A DNA stretch of 64,000 nt from Pseudoxanthomonas sp. J35 (GTDB taxonomy: Bacteria > Pseudomonadota > Gammaproteobacteria > Xanthomonadales > Xanthomonadaceae). Made by a program: the position numbers and the translations under genes. Shown here in pieces: positions 41,039 through 51,170 of this stretch. Location: contig NZ_AZVB01000002.1 of the NCBI RefSeq assembly GCF_000513995.1, positions 196,201 to 260,200 on the forward strand, in the 5' to 3' direction. Numbering within the stretch: the first letter of the stretch is position 1; every line of letters begins with the position of its first letter. The notes beneath the pieces were generated by a model that was not told where the DNA came from, made no database searches, and worked only from the letters and a program-made list of their open reading frames with translations.

Positions 41039-41578
41039 TCAGCGCTTCCGGTTGCGGTCGGCGTGCCGGTCGATCGGCACGACCTCGCCGCCCTGCAGCA
41101 GCGGCAGCTGGCCGCTGCCCGGCGGCAGGTCGCGCTCGAGTTTCTCGATCTCCTCGCGGAAGTCGGCCACGTCCTCGAAGCTGCGGTAGACCGAGGCGAA
41201 GCGCACGTAGCCGACGTGGTCGAGCTTGCGCAGCTCGTCCATCACGAACTCGCCGATGCGCCGCGACGCCAACTCGCGCTCGCCGCTCATGCGCACCCCG
41301 TGCACGACCGCGCGCACCGCCGCTTCGATCTGCTCCTCGGACACCGGGCGCTTCTGCAGCGCGCGGTCGAAGCCCTGGCGCAGCTTCTTGGCGTCGAACT
41401 GCTCGCGGCGGCCGTCGCTCTTGATGATCGCCGGCAGCTTCAGCTCCACCGTTTCCAGGGTGCTGAAGCGCTCGCCGCAGGCCTCGCAGCCGCGCCGGCG
41501 GCGGATCGTCGCGCCGTCCTCGGACACGCGCGAATCGATCACGCGGGTATCGTTGTGCTGGCAGTACGGACAATGCAT
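41039..41578 (-). CDS. nrdR: Transcriptional repressor NrdR
   Basis: 179 aa. N-terminal zinc ribbon (Cys3, Cys6, Cys31, Cys34) and ATP-cone domain (about 46-136: [18 protein letters not shown]). NrdR represses ribonucleotide reductase genes when dATP is high. GAGGA precedes the ATG. The C-terminus is about 20-25 residues longer than the E. coli protein and highly charged. Confidence 0.95.
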   Translation of the reverse strand: MHCPYCQHNDTRVIDSRVSEDGATIRRRRGCEACGERFSTLETVELKLPAIIKSDGRREQFDAKKLRQGFDRALQKRPVSEEQIEAAVRAVVHGVRMSGERELASRRIGEFVMDELRKLDHVGYVRFASVYRSFEDVADFREEIEKLERDLPPGSGQLPLLQGGEVVPIDRHADRNRKR

Positions 41579-41701
41579 CGGACTTCCTCAGCGGGCCCCG
41601 CACTCGAAGGGGATGGCGGCCAGGTCAGCGGCGATGGCCCGGGAGACCCCCACCGCCCACCATGCCGGCGCCCGGCCGTGCTCCATCCCGACCGGTCCTG
41701 C

Positions 41702-42970
41702 TCAGCCGTAGACCGGGTACTTGCGGCACTGCTCGGTGACCTTCGCCTTGACGGCTTCGATCACGCTGTCGTCGTTCGGCGCGTCGAGCACGTCGGCGAT
41801 CCAGTTGGCCAGGTCGATGCAATCCTGCTCGGTGTAGCCGCGGGTGGTCACCGCCGGGGTGCCCAGGCGCAGGCCCGAGGTCACGAACGGCGAGCGCGGG
41901 TCGTTGGGCACCGAGTTCTTGTTGACGGTGATGTGGGCCTTGCCCAGCGCCGCCTCCGCGTCCTTGCCGGACACGTCCTTGCCGATCATGTCGACCAGCA
42001 TCAGGTGGTTCTGCGTGCCGCCGGAGACGATCTTGTAACCGCGCGCGATCAGCGTGCCGGCCATGGCCTGGGCATTCTTCACGACCTGCTGCTGGTAGGC
42101 CTTGAACTCCGGCTCCAGCGCCTCCTTGAAGGCCACCGCCTTGGCCGCGATCACGTGCATCAGCGGACCGCCCTGGATGCCCGGGAACACGATCGACTGG
42201 AGCTTCTTGGAGATCTCCTCGAACTGCTCGCCGGCGCCCTGGGTCGCGGACAGGATGATGCCGCCGCGCGGGCCGCGCAGGGTCTTGTGGGTGGTGGAGG
42301 TGACCACGTGCGCGTGCGGCAGCGGGTTCGGGTACACGCCGGCGGCAACCAGGCCGGCGACGTGGGCCATGTCCACGAACAGGTACGCGCCGACCTTGTC
42401 GGCGATGGCGCGGAAGCGCGCCCAGTCGATCACCTGCGAATAGGCGGAGAAGCCGGCCACGACCATCTTCGGCTTGTGTTCCACGGCCAGGCGCTCGACC
42501 TCGTCGTAGTCGATCAGGCCTTCGTCGTTGACGCCGTACTGGATGGCGTTGAACAGCTTGCCGGAGGCATTCACCTTGGCGCCGTGGGTCAGGTGGCCGC
42601 CGTGGGCCAGCGACATGCCGAGGATGGTGTCGCCCGGCTGCAGCAGGGCGAAGTACACGGCCTGGTTGGCCTGCGAGCCGGAATGCGGCTGCACGTTGGC
42701 GTAGTCCGCCCCGAACAGCTGCTTGACCCGGTCGATCGCCAGCTGCTCGGCGACGTCGACGTATTCGCAGCCGCCGTAGTAGCGCTTGTGCGGGTAGCCC
42801 TCGGCGTACTTGTTGGTCAGCACGCTGCCCTGCGCTTCCATGACCCGCGGGCTGGCATAGTTCTCGCTGGCGATCAGCTCGACATGGTCTTCCTGGCGCC
42901 GGGCCTCGTCGGCGATCGCCTTGGCCAGTTCGGGATCGTAGGCTTCGATTCGGGCGTCGCGCGGGTACAT
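41702..42970 (-). CDS. glyA: Serine hydroxymethyltransferase GlyA
   Basis: 422-aa PLP enzyme converting serine and tetrahydrofolate to glycine and 5,10-methylene-THF. [17 protein letters not shown] near 34, [44 protein letters not shown] with the PLP lysine. GGAGAG precedes the ATG. glyA-nrdR-rib is a common gamma-proteobacterial order. Confidence 0.97.
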   Translation of the reverse strand: MYPRDARIEAYDPELAKAIADEARRQEDHVELIASENYASPRVMEAQGSVLTNKYAEGYPHKRYYGGCEYVDVAEQLAIDRVKQLFGADYANVQPHSGSQANQAVYFALLQPGDTILGMSLAHGGHLTHGAKVNASGKLFNAIQYGVNDEGLIDYDEVERLAVEHKPKMVVAGFSAYSQVIDWARFRAIADKVGAYLFVDMAHVAGLVAAGVYPNPLPHAHVVTSTTHKTLRGPRGGIILSATQGAGEQFEEISKKLQSIVFPGIQGGPLMHVIAAKAVAFKEALEPEFKAYQQQVVKNAQAMAGTLIARGYKIVSGGTQNHLMLVDMIGKDVSGKDAEAALGKAHITVNKNSVPNDPRSPFVTSGLRLGTPAVTTRGYTEQDCIDLANWIADVLDAPNDDSVIEAVKAKVTEQCRKYPVYG

Positions 42971-43012
42971 CGGCTCTCCAGGGGCGGGCAGGCAGGGGTG
43001 CTCAGACCCGAA

Positions 43013-43018
43013 ATTGTA
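43013..43018 (-). promoter_or_regulatory. Probable -10 element of glyA
   Basis: Minus strand TACAAT (in GGCTTACAATTTCGG) 42 bases before the glyA ATG. No strong -35. Confidence 0.4.
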
Positions 43019-43140
43019 AGCCCGGCCGCAGGTTGCCGCCATTGAAGGGGGTCGCGGAATCCGGCGCCCGGCCGCCGTGGACGCTTGCCGGGCACCCGGG
43101 CCGCCCTTTCTTGCCCCCCTCGCCCGTCCCTGCCGTGCCC

Positions 43141-43181
43141 CGGAAACGGAAACGCCGCCCCGCAGGTCTGCGGGACGGCGT
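43141..43181 (-). terminator. Intrinsic terminator of the RcnB-like gene
   Basis: Minus strand ACGCCGTCCCGCAG-ACC-TGCGGGGCGGCGT, a long stem with one wobble, followed by TTCCGTTTCC. It begins 25 bases after the stop codon. Confidence 0.8.
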
Positions 43182-43206
43182 CTGGATGGAGCCCGGCGCG
43201 AACCGG

Positions 43207-43659
43207 TCAGTGGTGCAGGATGATGTCGGCGATGATGCCGGTGGCCACGGCCACCAGGAGCATGTCGCCGCGGTCGTCGCGGATCCAGTGGTGGCCGTGC
43301 GGCGGGCGGCGCAGGTGGTAGCGGTCGTAGTCGTGCACCACGTAGACCGGGCCCCGGTAGTAGTCGCGGTAGCGGTGGCCGCGGACCCAGCCGTACGACG
43401 GCGCCGGCCGGTAGACCACCCGCGGTTCGTGGTAGCGGGCATCGCGGTAGCCGTCCTTGTAGCCCTTGCTGTAGTGGCGGCGGTCGTCGCGGCGGTCGTG
43501 GTCGTGGCGCCCGTGATGCTTGCCATGGCCGTGGCCACGCTCGTTCCAGCCGTGGTGGCCGCGGTCGTGGCCGGGGCCGCCAGCCGCCAGGGCCGGGGCC
43601 GCGACGCCCAGCGCGAGCATCGAGGTCATCGCGACGGCAATCACTCGGTTCATCTTCAT
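43207..43659 (-). CDS. RcnB-like periplasmic protein, His/Arg-rich
   Basis: 150 aa. Signal peptide (cleavage after APALAA, about residue 26), a His/Asp/Arg-rich middle ([17 protein letters not shown]...), and a C-terminal RcnB domain ending [19 protein letters not shown]. coli RcnB helps nickel/cobalt homeostasis; members in this family are often only loosely characterised. ATG 43659 or 43653 could start. Two inverted repeats lie just upstream (43698-43732). Monocistronic with its own terminator. Confidence 0.75.
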   Translation of the reverse strand: MKMNRVIAVAMTSMLALGVAAPALAAGGPGHDRGHHGWNERGHGHGKHHGRHDHDRRDDRRHYSKGYKDGYRDARYHEPRVVYRPAPSYGWVRGHRYRDYYRGPVYVVHDYDRYHLRRPPHGHHWIRDDRGDMLLVAVATGIIADIILHH

Positions 43660-43697
43660 GGCGGCACTCGCTGGTGTGGATGGGCGAGTCCAATCTT

Positions 43698-43732
43698 GTT
43701 CACGGCGCATGAACGGTTTCCGACTGGAACCG
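43698..43732. repeat. Two inverted repeats upstream of the RcnB-like gene
   Basis: GTTCA-CGGCGCA-TGAAC at 43698-43714 and GGTTTCC-GACT-GGAACC at about 43715-43732. Candidates for regulator binding; no family can be named. Confidence 0.35.
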
Positions 43733-43836
43733 TTTCCCGTCAACGCCTTCTCCCTGACCGTTCAGCCGGCGGAAATCCCGCCCCGGCAGGGCCTGCGGCC
43801 GATCCGGCGACGCCGGGGCCTGGCCCGCGATCGGGC

Positions 43837-43842
43837 TATAAT
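43837..43842 (+). promoter_or_regulatory. Consensus -10 element of ettA
   Basis: Perfect TATAAT (in GGGCTATAATCGCG) 73 bases before the ettA ATG. The -35 region is GC-rich and does not match. Confidence 0.5.
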
Positions 43843-43914
43843 CGCGCGTTCCCTTTCCAGCCGGGATCCCGTCCGTACGCCGGCCGGGACGCGGTCGCGC
43901 GCTACGGAGACAGC

Positions 43915-45579
<1,665 letters not shown>

Positions 45580-45593
45580 GCGCTGCACGGAAT

Positions 45594-45619
45594 GCCCGCC
45601 ACTCGGCGGGCGTTCTTCT
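45594..45619 (+). terminator. Intrinsic terminator of ettA
   Basis: GCCCGCC-ACTC-GGCGGGC followed by GTTCTTCTT, 14 bases after the stop. Confidence 0.8.
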
Positions 45620-45637
45620 TCGGGGACGGCGCAACGC

Positions 45638-46419
45638 TCAGCCCACGAGCGCGGCCAGTTCGAACGCGACCACGGTGAGGACCGACTGCACCACCGCGTA
45701 CAGGCACAGGCCGAGCACGCCGCGCAACACGGACTTCCACCACGGGTAACCGGCGAAGAACTGCGCCAGAGAGAACAGCTGGAAGACGATCGCGAAGGAC
45801 ATCGCCCAGCCCGGCGCGCCCGGGACCCAGCGCTGCAACAGCAGCCCGGCGATCCAGAACATGAAGGCCTGCACGGTGACGAAGGTGCTGATCACCAGCC
45901 ACTCGGGATAGTTGAGGCCGCCGACGCGGTGGAACGCGACCCGGAGGGCCAGCGCTTCCACCGGCAGCAACAGCAGGGTGATGGCCGCGAAGTGGTGGTT
46001 CGCCCAGGCCTGCACCGCCCTCGCCGAATCCTGCGCCGCGAGCACCGCATCCGGATCCGGATTGCCGGACATTTCGACGCCCGCGAGCACGGCCGAGCCG
46101 ATGACGTCGCCGCCGGCGGCGAGGCGCCCTACGAGTACCACCGCCGCGGCCCCCAGCAGCACAACGGCAGCGGTTTGACCTGGCGCGCACGGCGGCCCTC
46201 GACGTAGTCGCGCATCAACCGGCCGGGGCGCAGCAGCAGGTTGCGCAGCGAGTACCCCAGGCCGCGGTCGAGATTGAGGATGCCGTAACGGACCTGTTCG
46301 ACCAGGTAGGTCCAGTCGATGCGGCGTGCCGTCGCCGGCTGGCCGCAGCCCGGACAGAAGTTGCGCACGGGACCGCCCACGGCGTGTCCGCACTCCACGC
46401 ACCGCACTGCATCCGACAT
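45638..46419 (-). pseudogene. DUF3667 membrane protein, frameshifted
   Basis: The N-terminal part from ATG 46419 (zinc ribbon Cys7, Cys10, Cys22, Cys25, then RIDWTYLVEQVRYGILNLDR and RDYVEGRRARQVKPLPL) is in one frame and the C-terminal membrane domain (LLGAAAVVLVGRLAAGG onward to the TGA at 45638) in another. The switch falls at about 46151-46164 where the minus strand reads CCGTTGTGCTGCTGGGG; one extra C (TTGCTGCTGCTG) would restore a continuous reading of about 260 codons. So it is a single-base deletion in a CTG-rich run: a real pseudogene, a recent mutation or a sequencing error. Function of DUF3667 is unknown. Confidence 0.82.
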
Positions 46420-46542
46420 CCGCGTCTCCCCGCGCACTGGCCGCGCATCATACCTGCTGCCGCAGGCAGGGCCGCGAGACACGTCCTGCCCTGCCCTGCC
46501 CTGTCCGGCTCCGGGCGTGCCGCATCGGGAAACAGGCGTCCG

Positions 46543-47805
46543 CTAGCGGTCCGGTTGCAGCCCGTGCGCGGCGTCGGTCGCCGCCAGCCGCCCACGCCCG
46601 TAGAACAGGCTCAGCAGCGGCGAGGACATCAACGTGGTGACCAGGGTCATCGCGAACAGCAGGGTGAACAGCTCCGGCCCGATCAGGCCCGCATCGAAAC
46701 CGATCCTGATCACGATCAGCTCCATCAGCCCGCGCGCGTTCATCAGCGAACCCACCGCCAGGCTGTCGCCCCAGCCGTAGCCGTTGAGGCGCGCGCCGGC
46801 GGCGCAGCCGATGATCTTGCCGGCCACCGCCACCAGCAGGATCAGCGCCAGCGCACCGGGGCCGGCGCCGGCGAAGGCCTGGCTGGTGGTGTTCTGCCCG
46901 GCCAGCGCGAACACCACCGGCATCAGCAGCAGCACCGCCATCGGCTCGATGCGGCGGACCAGGTAGTGCAGCAGCCATTCCTCGCGCGGCAGGCACAGGC
47001 CGAACAGGAACGCGCCCAGCACCGCATGCAGGCCGACCCACTCCGCCGCGGCTGCGCAGGCCAGCACGCCGACCAGCAGCCACACCATCACCCACGGCGG
47101 CGGCTCGGTGGCGCCCGGGTGCGGACGCAGCAGGCGCGCATAGAGCGGCTCCAGCAGCACGAACACGACCGCGACGAGCGCCACGCCGCCGCCGATCGCC
47201 AGCACCACGCTGTTGCCCGGGCCGCCGCCCGACAGCGCCAGCACCAGGGCGAGGAAGATCCACACGCAGGCGTCGTCGATGACCGCGGCGCTCAACGCCA
47301 GCCGGCCGGGCGTGCTCCGCGCCAGGCCGCGGTCCTTGAGGATCCGCGCCAGCACCGGGAACGCGGTCACCGACATCACCGCCGCGATGAACAGCGCGAA
47401 CGGCCAGTAGCCCACCCCGTCGGGGGCCATCCGCCGGTACAGCCACGGCGCCAGCGCCAGCGACAGCAGCAGCGGGAAGGCGATGCCCAGCACACCGATC
47501 GACACCGCCGCGCGCACCTGGCGGCGGTCGCCCTCCGGCGCGCGCAGTTCGGCGCCGACGATGAACATGAAGAACGCCACGCCGATCGTGCCCAGCCCCG
47601 AAAGCGCCGGCAGCGAGCCGGCCGAGAACAGCACCGCATGCGCGTCGGGAAGCAGCGCGCCGAACACCATCGGCCCCAGCAGCAGGCCCGCGGCCATCTC
47701 GCCGATCACCGGCGGCTGGCCGAACCGGCGCAACACCCATCCGCACAGCCGCGCCAGCGCCAGGATGGTGACCAGCTGCAGCAACAGCACGGTGGTGGGA
47801 TTCAT
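46543..47805 (-). CDS. Cation/proton antiporter, CPA2 family
   Basis: 420 aa, about twelve membrane segments of the Na_H_Exchanger fold: RRFGQPPVIGEMAAGLLLGP near the N-terminus, GVAFFMFIVGAEL, AVIDDACVWIFLAL with the ion-binding aspartates, GLHAVLGAFLFGL, GSLMNARGLMELIVI. Such proteins exchange K+ or Na+ for protons (KefB/GerN group); the ion cannot be told, and no C-terminal TrkA-N domain is present. No linked partner gene. Confidence 0.88.
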   Translation of the reverse strand: MNPTTVLLLQLVTILALARLCGWVLRRFGQPPVIGEMAAGLLLGPMVFGALLPDAHAVLFSAGSLPALSGLGTIGVAFFMFIVGAELRAPEGDRRQVRAAVSIGVLGIAFPLLLSLALAPWLYRRMAPDGVGYWPFALFIAAVMSVTAFPVLARILKDRGLARSTPGRLALSAAVIDDACVWIFLALVLALSGGGPGNSVVLAIGGGVALVAVVFVLLEPLYARLLRPHPGATEPPPWVMVWLLVGVLACAAAAEWVGLHAVLGAFLFGLCLPREEWLLHYLVRRIEPMAVLLLMPVVFALAGQNTTSQAFAGAGPGALALILLVAVAGKIIGCAAGARLNGYGWGDSLAVGSLMNARGLMELIVIRIGFDAGLIGPELFTLLFAMTLVTTLMSSPLLSLFYGRGRLAATDAAHGLQPDR

Positions 47806-48095
47806 GCAGCCCTCTGCGCAGGTACTGGATCCCGGCAACCGCACCCGGGGCATGGAGCGGTCCGGTCGACCGGAACCGGGCCATGCTGGCCAGCGGATAT
47901 TGGCACGACGCGAAGCGGAAGTGCCGGGTCCACGGGCGCGGTACGACGGCACGCCGGCGACCCGGAAGGTTTCGTCGGAAAGCGAGTACGGAGGGCAGGA
48001 GCGGCCGTGCCCGCTGGGCCATGACGGCACGACGCGCAGCGCGCGCGTCGGCGGCGGTCCCGGCAGCGCGAGGCGGCCGGGACCGGCTGAACGGC

Positions 48096-48318
48096 TCAGT
48101 CGGCGTAAGGCGAACGCACCGGCTGCGGCTGCCGGCCGAGGTTGGCGCCGAAGCGGTCGAGCAGGAAACGCAGGTACAGGTTGGTGCCGTACTGGCGGTA
48201 GTCGCGGGCGTTGTTCAGGTCCACCCGGCCACCCAGGAACAGCTGCCGCGACAGCTGCCACTCGGCCGCGGCGCTGAGGTTGTAGGACTGGCCGGTATGG
48301 CTCTGCGCCGGTCCGGCG
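48096..48318 (-). pseudogene. bcsC: 3' remnant of bcsC (cellulose synthase outer-membrane subunit)
   Basis: The last 70 or so codons of a BcsC-type beta-barrel: AQSHTGQSYNLSAAAEWQL then GGRVDLNNARDYRQYGTN and LYLRFLLDRFGAN before the TGA. It has no start and is out of frame with the bcsA fragment it joins. It marks the right end of an internal deletion that removed the rest of bcsA, and everything to the distal part of bcsC. The 290-base gap to its left (47806-48095) shows no feature. Confidence 0.8.
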
Positions 48319-49096
48319 AGAAGAAGTAGTGCGGGGTCTGCACCACCGCCAGCTTCGGGTCGCGCAGGAACCAGCCCATCGACACCTGCAGGAACGAGCG
48401 CGCCGGGATGTGGTCGCAGTCGAAGATGGCGACGAACTCGCCGCTGGACTTCTTCAGCGCGGCGTTGATGTTGCCGGCCTTGGCATGGTTGTTGTTGGTG
48501 CGGGTGACGTAGTGCACGCCGACCTGCTCGCAGAACTCGCGGAACTCCTCGCGGCGGCCGTCGTCGAGCACGTGGATGTTGAGCTTGTCCACCGGCCAGT
48601 CCAGCACGGTGGCGGCCAGCACGGTGGTGCGCACCACCGCCAGCGGCTCGTTGTAGGTGGGGATGAACACGTCCACCGTCGGCCACTGCGACTGGTCCGC
48701 CGGCAGCGGCAACGGCTTGCGGTTCAGCGGCCAGGCCACCTGGAAGTAGCCCAGCACCAGGATCAGGTAGGCGTAGACCTCGGCCAGCACCAGGCCCAGG
48801 CCGAGGGTGAGGTCGACGAAGCTGCTCCAGCCCATGGTCTCGGTCAGCCGCCACCACATGTAGCGGGTGGACATGGCCAGGGACAGGCCCATCATCGCCA
48901 GCACCGCCAGGCGGCTGCCATTGCGACGCAGGAGCAGCGCGGCGATGAACACCACCGCCGAGAACACCAGCTGCGGACCGGCCGCGAGCGGGACGGTGGC
49001 CACGAACGCCAGCACCGGCAGGGCGCTCGCCCACAGCACGACGCGGGCGCTCCAGGCGCCTGGCGCCTGGCCCTTCGGGCCCCGTTGCGGATCCAT
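48215..49096 (-). pseudogene. bcsA: 5' part of bcsA (cellulose synthase catalytic subunit), truncated
   Basis: About 263 native residues from ATG 49096 (AAGGAGA upstream): membrane segments about 20-100, then VDVFIPTYNEPL, VLDDGRREEF and FDCDHIPARSFLQ, the first aspartates of the GT2 site, up to VVQTPHYFFSPD. From there the frame runs through out-of-frame bcsC sequence and stops at 48215. The catalytic base (TED), QxxRW, the translocation helices and the PilZ c-di-GMP domain are all missing, so it cannot make cellulose. Confidence 0.88.
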
Positions 49097-49202
49097 CGAT
49101 TCTCCTTCACCGGCCGCGCGGGCGGCCGGTCGCGTTCTCATCGGGAATGGGGGGCTGCCGCCGGCCCGATGCTCCGGCGTCGCGCAACCCCGGGAAGTGC
49201 GC

Positions 49203-49682
49203 TCAGCGGAACAGGCGGCGCAGCGGGCTTTCCTCGCCGCCGGACTCGCTCCGCCCGCCTTCGGCCAGGCGCTGGAACAGCTGTTCCAGCGGCGTCCTGG
49301 CAGGCTTGGCCGTGGTCCGCGCGGGATCGATCAGGACCACGGTGCCGCGCGCCGGCGCCGGGCCGGCAGCCGGCGCACGGGGTGCGGCCGACCCGGCCAG
49401 CATCCCCGGGAGGGTGCCGGTCGTCGGCGCCTGCACGGCGGTGGTGACCGGGGCCGGTTCCTGCACGGCCTCCAGGGCCGGCGCCTGGGGCGCGGGCTCG
49501 ACCGGGTCGGCGGGCACAGCGGCCGCGGCGGAAGCCGACGCAGCCGGGGCGGACGGAGCCTTCAACGCGGCCAGGGAGAACACCTGGTAGCCGACGGGCG
49601 CGTCACCCTGCACGCCCACCCGGGCGAACAGGCCGGCTACATCGTCGAGTGGAACGCCGGCCTGGGACTTGCTGCTGCTCAT
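49203..49682 (-). CDS. BcsP-like protein with BcsR domain (cellulose operon accessory)
   Basis: 159 aa. The N-terminus (VPLDDVAGLFARVG...GYQVFS) matches the small BcsR/BcsP regulatory domain found in cellulose operons; the middle is Pro/Ala-rich and the C-terminus has a short basic motif (SPLRRLFR). Its ATG overlaps the bcsD stop by one base. Intact, but with bcsA truncated it has no obvious function left here. Confidence 0.7.
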   Translation of the reverse strand: MSSSKSQAGVPLDDVAGLFARVGVQGDAPVGYQVFSLAALKAPSAPAASASAAAAVPADPVEPAPQAPALEAVQEPAPVTTAVQAPTTGTLPGMLAGSAAPRAPAAGPAPARGTVVLIDPARTTAKPARTPLEQLFQRLAEGGRSESGGEESPLRRLFR

Positions 49683-50143
49683 CAATGGGACCTGCTCACG
49701 ACACACGACACAGAAGGCACGTCCGGGGATTCGGCCGCGCCGGTGCTGACATCCAGGCGCGCGGACATGCCGGCGGCCCGGAACCATTCGCGGTAGACCC
49801 CTTCCAGGAAGCCCGTGGCCAGCGACGTCTGCCCCAGCACCGCGGCCAGCGGCGAGGCGACGTGGCGGATCACCACCTGGTCCGGCTGCTCCTCGAACAC
49901 GGCGAAGCCCCAGTCCAGCGAGGACCAGAGGGCGTCGACATGGGCCTGGAGTTCCTGGAGGGTGGCGGCCCTGGGCAGCGGGTGGGCCTGGGCGAAGCGG
50001 CGACCGATGCGGGCCATCAGCCGCGCCTGGTCGTCCTCGTCGAGGGCTTGTGCCACCTCTTCCGCCAGCGCACGGACGAACCCGCGCCACTGGGGCGAAC
50101 AGGACTGCGAGCGGTAGTAGTCCAGCGTATTGTTCAGATTCAT
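49682..50143 (-). CDS. bcsD: BcsD, cellulose synthase subunit D
   Basis: 153 aa of the BcsD family, a periplasmic ring protein that orders cellulose export sites in type I operons. Recognised by NTLDYYRSQSCSPQWRGFV, the RIGRRFAQAHPL region and LDWGFAVFEE. It is the first gene of the bcs remnant and still has an intact upstream region with an inverted repeat resembling a CRP/Clp site. Confidence 0.75.
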   Translation of the reverse strand: MNLNNTLDYYRSQSCSPQWRGFVRALAEEVAQALDEDDQARLMARIGRRFAQAHPLPRAATLQELQAHVDALWSSLDWGFAVFEEQPDQVVIRHVASPLAAVLGQTSLATGFLEGVYREWFRAAGMSARLDVSTGAAESPDVPSVSCVVSRSH

Positions 50144-50227
50144 GAACCCAAGAACAGCCCGACGCCTCCCGCCGGCAACCGAAATGCGGTCCCGGGCCCG
50201 TCCCTGGGTGGCGAAGCCTTAAGAAGA

Positions 50228-50243
50228 TGAGAAATTCGTCTCA
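50228..50243. promoter_or_regulatory. CRP/Clp-like inverted repeat upstream of bcsD
   Basis: TGAGA-AATTCG-TCTCA. The spacing equals that of CRP/Clp sites (TGTGA-N6-TCACA) with one change per half. It is 85 bases before bcsD. Clp answers to c-di-GMP in Xanthomonas, so control of cellulose genes would be logical, but the match is imperfect. The rest of the 318-base gap 50144-50461 shows nothing I can name. Confidence 0.3.
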
Positions 50244-50461
50244 AAATTCCAGTAACGGCCGGCAACGGACCCTCTCCGCACCTGCCGCGCTGACGCCCTT
50301 TGGCAGGAGGACGGGTGCCCCGCCTCCCCTGCCGCGGATTGCCTCGGATGCAGGCTAGCAGGCCCCTATCGGGGAATCCTTGATCCTGCTCAATGACCCC
50401 CGCCTGCGCGGCCGGACCGGCCGGGACCGACGACGGATCGCGACCCGGCCGGCAGCGGGCT

Positions 50462-51163
50462 TCAGGGAAACACGTCGATGAACGTGTTGATCGACAGCCG
50501 CCCGTTGCGCGGGTCCGGCGGCGGGACGCGGCTGTTGTCGATGGTCGCCGAATGCAGGGAATTGCGCCGGTACACCAGCATCCGGTTGTAGACGCCGTCG
50601 ACCTTGTCGATCCGCTCGAACAGTGGCGTGTCCTCGCCGATGTAGCCCGGGCTGGGCGCGTCCGGGCCGAGGCTCTCCATCTGCAGGCGGGTGAAGTAGG
50701 CCAGCTCCCGGTCCTCGTCCACGTACTCGTAGCCGGTGCTGCGGTGGCGGTAGAAGGCGGTGCCGCCCCAGCCCTCGTGGAACAGGTAGTGCACCGTGGC
50801 CAGGCCGCGCCCGGTGGCCGAGTCGATGTGCGGGATCCGCTGCAGGAACACCAGCTTCTCCGGTGGCTGGGTCACCAGCGAGTAGTGGCACATCGGGAAG
50901 GCCAGTCGCGCCTGCGGCGGCAGTCCGAACACCTCGCCCATGAGCGGCCGCAGCAGTTTCTCTAGGAAGGCCTCGTAGGACAGCGGCGCGCGCATGCGGA
51001 TCCCGGGGAACATCGCCCCCTGCGGGGTGAAGTGGCCGCGCTCGGCCTTGCGCACGAGCCGGTCGGGATCGGCCACCAGCTGGTCGATGACCAGCAGCGG
51101 TGCGCCCTCGGCGCCGATCCGCCGTACCTGGAGGTGCAGCCCGGGATGCGCCTCGATCAGCAT
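50462..51163 (-). CDS. DUF6445 family protein
   Basis: 233 aa. Has HYLFHEGWGGTAFYRHRSTG and YNRMLVYRRNSLHSA, a pattern like the H-x-D/...H of 2-oxoglutarate/prolyl-hydroxylase-like folds, but I cannot confirm a metal site. Members occur beside tryptophan-halogenase-like genes and TonB receptors in Xanthomonas and Caulobacter relatives. It is seven bases after the halogenase gene and is the last of the run. Confidence 0.65.
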   Translation of the reverse strand: MLIEAHPGLHLQVRRIGAEGAPLLVIDQLVADPDRLVRKAERGHFTPQGAMFPGIRMRAPLSYEAFLEKLLRPLMGEVFGLPPQARLAFPMCHYSLVTQPPEKLVFLQRIPHIDSATGRGLATVHYLFHEGWGGTAFYRHRSTGYEYVDEDRELAYFTRLQMESLGPDAPSPGYIGEDTPLFERIDKVDGVYNRMLVYRRNSLHSATIDNSRVPPPDPRNGRLSINTFIDVFP

Positions 51164-51170
51164 CGGCGCA

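Noticed and set aside
43033-43914. N-terminal extension of ettA in the same frame
   Set aside because: Covers an antisense RcnB-like gene and its terminator; the family start and ribosome site are at 43915.
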